Source: Parvibacillus sp035426385
GTDB taxonomy: Bacteria; Bacteroidota; Bacteroidia; Chitinophagales; Saprospiraceae
NCBI GenBank assembly: GCA_035426385.1
Contig: DAOLZQ010000100.1
Coordinates: 1 to 8,526 of the forward strand
Length of the DNA stretch: 8,526 nucleotides
Reading direction: 5' to 3'
Under the pieces are notes generated by a model. It saw nothing but the letters and a program-made list of their open reading frames with translations, was not told the DNA's origin and did not search any database. Positions within the stretch are counted from its first letter, which is position 1, and each line of letters opens with the position of its first letter. Made by a program: the position numbers and the translations under genes. Positions 1-6,600 of this stretch are shown one piece after another.

Positions 1-1041
1 TTAATTGTAACGACGCTATTATTTGTAAGCGATTTGAATGGTCAGATCGCTTACAAATTAATTATGGGTGTCCCGGTGTGTTTTGATTCTATTTCAGGAA
101 GAAAATATTCATTTGATTCCGGCTCCGGTACATTTTTATTTTCCCCTATTCAATTGGATAGTAAATCGATTTTACCTGTTTATGGTACAGATGCGACTGG
201 ACATTCTGCTTTCATACGGAAAGTAAAGTGTAATCTCAATATTGCCGGTGTCGCGCGGATTGAAAATAATATTCCGTGTATTATTACCGACACTACTTGT
301 CTTGGAATAAGTTTAGTACTGGGGATTGAGCTGTTTAGAGACAAAACCATTCACTATATCAATGACTTAAGACAGATTGATTTTAATAGCGCATTACCGG
401 AATCAAGACGTTCTGAATTTGTAGTAATGAATATGATAAAGCCATTTCTCGGAAATAAGTATTTCTTAAAGTTAAATTGGACAGGTAAAGCGCGCAAATT
501 AATTATTGATACCGGGTTTAATGGAGAGGTATTGATAGGTGAGCAATGTGATTTAGAAAATGACAAAGTGTATAGTAGCGATGTAGCAATCTCCACACTT
601 TATGAATCTAATAAGTTTATCCAGATTCAATCCTTAATAAGTAATATTAACTATAATGACATAATATTCCGTGATATCAAAATAGATTATGTTCCAGCTA
701 TTAAAGCGGATGTAATCGGCGCTGCTTTCTTTTTAAAATTTAAAGAAGTTTTTTTTGATTTTAAAAATAAAGAGGTTTGGGTGAGTCGGGAATTATTAAC
801 GCCACACGAGCCACGCGAGATTTATTTTACAATGAAAGATGAAACTATTACAATTTCATTTATAGATCATCGTTCATGCTTCTATAAGAATGTTGGGTTG
901 CGAATAGGTGATACAGTAGAGTTTAAGGATCAGTCTCTGATGGAGGCAGTATTGCAGCATGAATGCGAGGTCAATGATTTGTTTTACAACAAAGCTATTG
1001 AAACCGAAATCTGTGATTCAGTATTTAAAGCAGGTAAATAG
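1..1041 (+). CDS. Two-lobed retropepsin-like aspartic protease with PDZ-like C-terminus (5' end outside window)
   Basis: The frame is open to the left edge, so the true start is probably upstream; the first possible in-window starts are TTG at 34 and ATG at 64. Numbering from the TTG gives 335 residues. Two catalytic-type motifs are visible: FDSGSG (Asp28-Ser-Gly) and IDTGFNG (Asp159-Thr-Gly). Each is followed about 70 residues later by the hydrophobic-Gly strand typical of retropepsin folds (LGIELF at 96-101, VIGAAFF at 227-233), so the chain appears to hold two protease lobes. Residues about 262-335 contain GLRIGD (288-293), the signature of a PDZ carboxylate-binding region. Bacteroidota encode many such aspartyl protease/PDZ proteins, often exported; any signal peptide would lie upstream of the window. 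Substrate and partners are unknown. The gene is more AT-rich than ahcY. A binding-only role with a weakened first lobe remains possible. Confidence 0.72.
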   Translation, partial: LIVTTLLFVSDLNGQIAYKLIMGVPVCFDSISGRKYSFDSGSGTFLFSPIQLDSKSILPVYGTDATGHSAFIRKVKCNLNIAGVARIENNIPCIITDTTCLGISLVLGIELFRDKTIHYINDLRQIDFNSALPESRRSEFVVMNMIKPFLGNKYFLKLNWTGKARKLIIDTGFNGEVLIGEQCDLENDKVYSSDVAISTLYESNKFIQIQSLISNINYNDIIFRDIKIDYVPAIKADVIGAAFFLKFKEVFFDFKNKEVWVSRELLTPHEPREIYFTMKDETITISFIDHRSCFYKNVGLRIGDTVEFKDQSLMEAVLQHECEVNDLFYNKAIETEICDSVFKAGK

Positions 1042-1385
1042 TTGATTTTATCATACCAAAAAATAATTCTAAGACATTTATAGCAACTTGAAGTCATACG
1101 TGATGGTACCACACTGCTGATCGACATCACCTGCTGTAAAACTTGAACTTGCGGGCATTGCCGGTCATTGCTTTTCCAGACTGATAGGTATGTTAAGCTT
1201 TTTATTGTTGACGATTAGTTAACGAGCCTGCAGCATGCTTTTCTTTCTCTCTTTCTTTAATGCACTTAAATTCACCCGGAGGAATTACAGGATAGTTGGA
1301 AGTGAAAATACCTTGAAAAGAGTAACAAATCAATCAAACACTGAAATTTCAAAAAATGTAAGATTTAAAACCGGTTTCATATCGA
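1042..1385. other. Intergenic stretch, no intact gene
   Basis: No convincing coding frame spans these 344 bases. One short in-frame fragment at 1084-1143 (between stops at 1081 and 1144) reads QLEVIRDGTTLLIDI and resembles the first strands of metallo-beta-lactamase-fold proteins, so a decayed gene remnant is possible but unproven. A second open frame beginning with ATG at 1235 lacks any recognisable pattern and overlaps the more plausible membrane-protein frame. No terminator with a T tract is seen directly after the protease stop at 1041. Confidence 0.5.
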
Positions 1386-1646
1386 GTGGTGATTGCTTCG
1401 ATGTTGATTGTTTATTTTATTACCATCTTTACAAATGGATTTATGGATTTTTCATCTACTTATCTAGTACTCGTCTTTTTGGGTATACTGTTATTTATTC
1501 TAGCATTTACTTTTTTCAGAATTAGGCAAATTGAGAATGATAAAGTTTTCAAGATATTTCCAATATGGTTTGTAAGTTTTGCGCTTATAAATTTTGCATT
1601 CAGCGTATATCATTTATTTCCGGGAGTGAGCCGGGGAGATTGTTAG
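1386..1646 (+). CDS. Small hydrophobic protein with three predicted membrane helices
   Basis: This frame encodes 86 residues from GTG at 1386, or 81 from ATG at 1401. I do not recognise a family. Three hydrophobic stretches suit transmembrane helices: about residues 3-19, 26-46 and 56-78, with a short charged loop (RIRQIENDK, 45-53) between the second and third. The in-frame ATG at 1356 is followed directly by TAA, after which the frame reads DLKPVSYR into the GTG. That makes the start uncertain and raises the possibility of a nonsense mutation in a protein of about 96 residues. No Shine-Dalgarno sequence or clear promoter precedes it. It stands alone between the protease and ahcY. Membrane-helix periodicity and the lack of a better competing frame support it; AT-rich DNA can produce hydrophobic ORFs by chance, so confidence is moderate. 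Confidence 0.45.
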   Translation: MVIASMLIVYFITIFTNGFMDFSSTYLVLVFLGILLFILAFTFFRIRQIENDKVFKIFPIWFVSFALINFAFSVYHLFPGVSRGDC

Positions 1647-1689
1647 AAAGTGTTAAATGGTGAGAAAGTTAAAAATAATCCTAAAATAC

Positions 1690-1717
1690 CAATCATCAAT
1701 TAACAATCATCATTTAA
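1690..1717. repeat. Two-copy 14-bp tandem repeat
   Basis: The unit CAATCATCAATTAA (1690-1703) is followed immediately by CAATCATCATTTAA (1704-1717), differing at one position. AT-rich short repeats of this kind are frequent in Bacteroidota intergenic DNA. No function is apparent. Confidence 0.6.
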
Positions 1718-1831
1718 AGTGGGTAATAGCCGATCAAAATGAGAGTCGCACTGGCGCTCTTTCAATTTGTAAGAATCTAATACTCTATGAATTATCTCTT
1801 GAAAAATGTACTTTATTTCCCTGAAAGTCCG

Positions 1832-1839
1832 TACTTTTG
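1832..1839 (+). promoter_or_regulatory. Putative Bacteroidota -7 promoter box for ahcY
   Basis: TACTTTTG at 1832-1839 matches the TAnnTTTG consensus recognised by the Bacteroidota primary sigma factor, and the following GCACC is also common there. Transcription would start near 1845-1847, leaving an A-rich leader of about 17 nt before the ATG at 1863. A matching TTG/TTTG -33 element at the usual 19-21 bp spacing is not obvious, so this rests on the -7 box and its position. Confidence 0.55.
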
Positions 1840-1862
1840 CACCCTAAATCAAAAATGGATAA

Positions 1863-3176
1863 ATGGAATTAACCGATCAAAAATTGGGCTATAAAGTTAA
1901 AGACATCTCTTTAGCCGACTGGGGACGTAAGGAAATGATGCTCGCAGAGGCTGAAATGCCCGGGCTCATGGCGCTCAGGCAACAATATGGCACAGAAAAG
2001 CCACTAAAAGGCGCTCGAATAGCCGGTTGTCTGCACATGACCATACAGACGGCGGTACTCATCGAGACACTGATAGAACTCGGCGCCGAGGTGTCTTGGA
2101 GCTCTTGCAATATCTTTTCTACTCAGGATCACGCTGCCGCTGCCATAGCTGTTACTGGTGTTCCTGTCTATGCCTGGAAGGGAATGAATGAAGTGGAATT
2201 TGACTGGTGTATCGAGCAGACTCTGTTTGCATTTGAAGACAATCAGCCACTGAATATGATTCTGGATGATGGTGGAGACCTGACCAATATGGTGCTGGAT
2301 CGTTATCCCGAACTGGTAGCCAATATCAGAGGCATCAGTGAAGAAACTACTACCGGTGTGCACAGACTCTATGAGCGAATGGAGAATGGAGCATTGCCAT
2401 TGCCTGCTATAAACATCAATGATTCGGTAACCAAATCAAAGTTTGACAATAAATATGGTTGTAAAGAATCACTGGTAGATGCCATCCGCAGAGCTACTGA
2501 TGTGATGCTCGCCGGTAAGGTAGCAGTTGTGGCCGGCTACGGTGACGTTGGAAAAGGATCTGCAGCTTCGCTTCGAGGAGCAGGTTGTAGAGTTACCGTC
2601 ACTGAGATAGACCCTATATGTGCACTTCAAGCTGCTATGGACGGCTATGCGGTCAAAAAAATGGAAAATGCCATTCCCGATGCCAATATTATTGTGACTG
2701 CCACTGGTAATAAGAATATCATTCGAGCAGAACATTTCGAAGCGATGAAGGATAAGACGATCGTCTGTAACATCGGCCATTTCGACAATGAAATAGACAT
2801 GGCGTGGTTGAATAAAACTCACGGCAATACCAAAGTTGAAATCAAGCCCCAGGTCGATCTGTACAGAGTAGGTGATAATGATATTATTGTACTGGCTGAA
2901 GGTCGCCTGGTGAATCTGGGTTGTGCTACCGGCCATCCCTCTTTCGTCATGTCCAATTCATTTACAAATCAGGTACTTGCACAATTGGAGCTGTGGAGAA
3001 ACCGAGATAAGTATGAGAACAAAGTATATGTACTGCCTAAACACCTGGATGAACTGGTAGCTAAGCTACATCTGGCAAAAATCGGCGTTGAGCTGGAAGA
3101 ACTCACCGAGGAACAGGCAAAATACATCGGTGTAAGTGTCGATGGTCCTTACAAACCTGAATATTACCGCTATTAA
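1863..3176 (+). CDS. ahcY: Adenosylhomocysteinase (S-adenosyl-L-homocysteine hydrolase)
   Basis: This NAD-dependent cytosolic enzyme reversibly splits S-adenosylhomocysteine into adenosine and homocysteine, relieving product inhibition of methyltransferases and feeding the activated methyl cycle. The 437 residues are close to the roughly 430 of the compact form of the family, without the insertion found in many other bacterial enzymes. Expected residues are present: His58 in HMTIQTA, Asp136 in DDGGD, Glu161 in SEETTTG, Lys191/Asp195/Asn196 in TKSKFDN, Cys200, the Rossmann loop GYGDVGKG (225-232) and His306 in GHFDNE. The C-terminal tail KPEYYRY supplies the Lys and Tyr that reach the neighbouring subunit's NAD in the homotetramer. 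The ATG at 1863 fits family N-termini; no Shine-Dalgarno is seen, as usual in this phylum. It looks monocistronic: promoter box at 1832 and strong terminator at 3212. Confidence 0.98.
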   Translation: MELTDQKLGYKVKDISLADWGRKEMMLAEAEMPGLMALRQQYGTEKPLKGARIAGCLHMTIQTAVLIETLIELGAEVSWSSCNIFSTQDHAAAAIAVTGVPVYAWKGMNEVEFDWCIEQTLFAFEDNQPLNMILDDGGDLTNMVLDRYPELVANIRGISEETTTGVHRLYERMENGALPLPAININDSVTKSKFDNKYGCKESLVDAIRRATDVMLAGKVAVVAGYGDVGKGSAASLRGAGCRVTVTEIDPICALQAAMDGYAVKKMENAIPDANIIVTATGNKNIIRAEHFEAMKDKTIVCNIGHFDNEIDMAWLNKTHGNTKVEIKPQVDLYRVGDNDIIVLAEGRLVNLGCATGHPSFVMSNSFTNQVLAQLELWRNRDKYENKVYVLPKHLDELVAKLHLAKIGVELEELTEEQAKYIGVSVDGPYKPEYYRY

Positions 3177-3211
3177 CTTACATCTATTGCAAGAATAGCT
3201 GCTATGAATAC

Positions 3212-3246
3212 AAAGCCACTTCACATTTTGAAGTGGCTTTTTTTTT
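3212..3246 (+). terminator. Rho-independent terminator of ahcY
   Basis: A perfect 12-bp stem, AAAGCCACTTCA (3212-3223) with TGAAGTGGCTTT (3229-3240), encloses a 5-nt loop and runs into a T tract (3238-3246). It begins 35 bp after the ahcY stop. The A-rich left edge gives it some terminator character on the opposite strand too, but no convergent gene is present. Confidence 0.93.
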
Positions 3247-3543
3247 AAGGAGTCTCATTCTTCAAATATTCTGAGGCGAAATTTTAGCTCAAATCAACTC
3301 GGCTAGACCTTTAAAAGGTACTTCGGCGTCGTAAGCGGTATATAGTATGAGTTAAATTCACTTTTATTTCATACTGACCAAAATACTGCTCCAACTTTAC
3401 ACTGCTTGATATCTTTCTACAAATACCTGATTCCCAATATTATACATTAAACATATTCTTAATAGATAAATATTTAAAAATAAATTATTTAAATATTATA
3501 AAAAAACTTAATATGAAATATATTACGATTAATAGTAATATGT
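3247..3543. other. AT-rich intergenic stretch, no gene seen
   Basis: No frame of useful length or recognisable product occurs on either strand. About 3450-3540 is especially rich in A/T (runs such as TTTAAAAATAAATTATTT) and lies directly upstream of the promoter-like box at 3544, where such DNA commonly aids polymerase binding. A small inverted repeat, ACCTTTAAAAGGT (3307-3319), has no T tract and is not called as a terminator. Confidence 0.6.
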
Positions 3544-3551
3544 TACTTTTG
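3544..3551 (+). promoter_or_regulatory. Putative -7 promoter box for the giant surface protein
   Basis: TACTTTTG matches the Bacteroidota TAnnTTTG box and is the same octamer as that ahead of ahcY. Transcription would begin near 3557-3560, giving a leader of about 105 nt to the preferred ATG at 3665, or about 50 nt to the ATG at 3608. No clear TTG element is seen at -33; the upstream DNA is extremely AT-rich. Confidence 0.5.
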
Positions 3552-3560
3552 TGCTATCCA

Positions 3561-3630
3561 GGTTTATAGCGTGCAACCTATAGCCATCCCATACAGTATT
3601 AAGATATATGCGACTCCGCAAGGGGTCACA
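3561..3630 (+). promoter_or_regulatory. Possible structured mRNA leader with two hairpins
   Basis: Hairpin 1: GG-T-TATAG (3561-3569, one bulged T) pairs with CTATAGCC (3578-3585) around an 8-nt loop; it would sit at the very 5' end of the transcript. Hairpin 2: GACTCC (3612-3617) pairs with GGGGTC (3622-3627, one G-U pair) around GCAA, a GNRA-type tetraloop. Neither has a T tract, so they are not terminators. They match no riboswitch class I know; a stabilising 5' structure is the simplest reading. Confidence 0.3.
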
Positions 3631-3664
3631 TAGTTATTTTGTTTTAATCAAATTAATTAGTCTC

Positions 3665-6600
3665 ATGAAGAACACTACACAATTCAATTTTTTAACAAAG
3701 GGAAGGTCTCCCGGTTACAAAAGCGGTGTTTCCGCATCTGTACTTTGGCGGACTCTACTGCCCATGTTGTTCCTGCTCTGCTATTTCGGAGCAAAGGCGC
3801 AGTTTTACAATGTAAATCGTAGTTGTACTACGACTTTCAATGACATTAGTGCTACTGGCACAGTTCCTACTGAAGGTGCTAACCGCACGTATGATATTCC
3901 GATGCCGTTTGATTTCGCCTATTTTGGAGTTGGCTACTCTACACCTGACATGCGAGCTAGTCTACATGGTTTTATACTATTCGATAAGCTCGCCGGCCGC
4001 CTGACGAGGATGAATACAGCATTGCCTGTTACTGATCCGGACTTGGTTCCTGAAGGTGCCTTAATGCCACATTGGGATTTCCAGGGACGAGACGCTAGTG
4101 ATGCCGCAATTTTTTATCAGGTAAGTGGTGCAGCCCCATATAGAGTATTTACCATACAATGGAGTAATGTACGAAAAGCACTTTCCACCACGCCGCTGGT
4201 ACTAAGTACCGGTACTATAAGTTTTCAAGTATTATTCTTTGAAACCACCAATGAAATCAGGTTCGTCTATGGCGATACCATCTATGGATCTGAAGTGTCT
4301 GACGGAAGTGAAGGAAATAATGGAGCTAGCGCGACCATAGGTCTTCAGAATGGCGATACACCGGCTACTTATTATTCAGAATCTTACAACAGTCCGACGT
4401 TACTCGAACGTACTAAATGTATCAGTTTTGTGCCCAGCAGCACTGATGCGGGTTGTACTTTATCTTGCTTTTCATCCAATATAGGCCTGGATGCAGAATG
4501 CCATGCTACTTTAGTGGCAAATTCATTGGTAGCGCAGGGTGGAAATTGCAGCCTTCAAAAAAAGATCGTACTGCGTACTGCAATGAATGGACAAATTCTG
4601 GAATCCGGCACTGATACGCTCTTTGCAGATGGATTTATACTAAACACCAATGTACCCTATGTCCTGAAAGATAAGACGTATGTTATCGAAATCTCTGAAA
4701 TCGGGAATTCACCAAATAATACCTGTTGGAATACACATTTGTTCCAAGATAAGATAGCACCCCAATTTGATTGTCCTTCTGTGGCGGAAATACCGTGTTA
4801 CACCCTTCCTATATTTCCAAATATTGGTGGAATAGTAGATTGTGCAGGCGATGTACAGATGGTAGAACTGGAGAACAACACAGAATACTTTGATTGCAAT
4901 GATCGTCGCAGTTCGGCTTATATCGGACAGGTGTACAGAACATTTTATTTAGTAGATGGGTCCGGCAATATCAGTGATACTTGTACTCAGACTATCAATC
5001 TACTCTTGCCAGATACGGCGGATATTAATGGTCTACCAACTGTAAATCTTTATTGTAATGATATTTTTGCTCTAGATTCAGAGGGACATCCTGCGCCATC
5101 AGTAACCGGCGTACCGACCATCGGTAGTGACAGTATTGCACTATATCCAAGCTCTCTGGAGCTAGTCTGTAATATAGCTACCAGCTATAGCGACCGCGTC
5201 ATTTTTGCGGGTTGCCTGACAAAAATAATGAGAACCTGGACTATCAGTCACTGGCGTTGTTCTGGTGAGCAAGAGCTAACCATACTACAAACCATCATGA
5301 TCAATGATACACTTCCACCGGTTATAACTTCATTACCTGATGTCACTATTTCTACTAATAGTGGGCTATGCACAGCTACCTACAGCGTTCCTGCTATATC
5401 GGTCTATGATATATGCAATCACACAGGTACAGTGGATGTAAAATATCCGGGTGGACACAAGGTTCAAAATGGTGGGTTTAATATCACACTTCCTATAGGA
5501 GAAAATGAAATTATCTATATCGTCGCAGACGGCTGTGGTAATATCATCAGAGATACTATGATAGTTACAGTGAATGATAATGAAGCACCCGTAGCCATTT
5601 GTAAAGATGCAATTGTCAGCCTCACGAATTTGGGTAGTGGCCGTATGTATGCCGGAGCCATTAACAATGGTTCGCATGATAATGGTTGTGGACCTGTGAG
5701 CGTAAAAATAAGACGAATGAATGCCGACTGTAATAGGGATGGTGATCCTCAGAATGTTGAATTCAGAGATTATATCGATTTCTATTGCTGTGATGTGGAC
5801 AATAATCCCATCTTGGTGTTGATGGAAGTTACCGATGCGAGCGGACTCAAGAATACGTGTATGGCTAGTGTCACTGTCCAGAACAAGAATAAACCAGACG
5901 TAAGATTTACGCTTCCAAACCTGACTATCGTTTGTACTTTCCCATTTGATAGGGATAATTTAGCTGCTTCTTTTGGGACTTATGTCTCTACTGAATCAGG
6001 ACGAAATTCATATTCTATTAATAGAATTAATTTTAAGGATGGCTTGATTATAGGTGTATGTGCACTTACTATCACTGAGTTACCTACTGAATACCACTTG
6101 AGCAACTGTGGTTACGGTTATTTCATAAGAAAGTTCCAATATACTGATGGAGCAAATAGTGCTATTCTGACACAACGTATAGATGTAGTGTCTGATGGTG
6201 ACGAGTTAGTTCGAGATGATTTTTATAGACCTCAGGATACAGTAATCAATAATGGTGTTTGCAACATAGATGACATCAAAGACTTTGATTTCGGTGGTCT
6301 TTACAGACCGAGATTAAAGGGAAGTATTAGTAGTTGTCATAATTTAATGATGAACTTCAGAGACGATGTTTATCAGAATGTACCCGGTATTTGTTACAAG
6401 ATAGTACGTAATTGGACCATCATCGACTGGTGCCTGTCTGAGTCACATGACAACGATTATATGCTGGCTCATAAGATTACTTTTGCTCAGGTGATCATGG
6501 TTAGCAATAGCATTGCACCTGAATTTGTGCCACATGCAGATATCAATGAGACTACTGACAATTGCGCTGGCAAGCAGTTCATTATTTCTACCACCGCAAC

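Noticed and set aside
354..596. Reverse-strand open frame inside the protease gene
   Set aside because: It lies wholly within a well-supported forward gene and shows no motif of its own.
1272..1283. CCCGGAGGAATT as a Shine-Dalgarno site
   Set aside because: No start codon of a plausible gene lies 5-12 bases downstream, and Bacteroidota rarely use this signal.
1235..1525. Open frame of 96 codons starting at ATG 1235
   Set aside because: It overlaps the membrane-protein frame out of phase, has no recognisable motif, and its aromatic-rich second half is what a shifted reading of that hydrophobic frame would give.
1741..1862. SAH or SAM riboswitch ahead of ahcY
   Set aside because: The promoter box at 1832 leaves a leader of only about 17 nt, and the upstream DNA does not show the conserved core or multi-stem layout of those riboswitches.
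1889..2936. Three reverse-strand open frames inside ahcY (1889-2110, 2004-2363, 2469-2936)
   Set aside because: They are antisense to a highly conserved enzyme gene, have no recognisable product, and follow from the codon bias of the forward gene.
3307..3319. ACCTTTAAAAGGT as a second terminator after ahcY
   Set aside because: The stem is short and AT-rich with no T tract, and a strong terminator already lies upstream at 3212-3246.
5366..5677. Reverse-strand open frame inside the giant surface protein gene
   Set aside because: Antisense to a continuous forward frame with clear domain structure; no motif or separate start signal seen.
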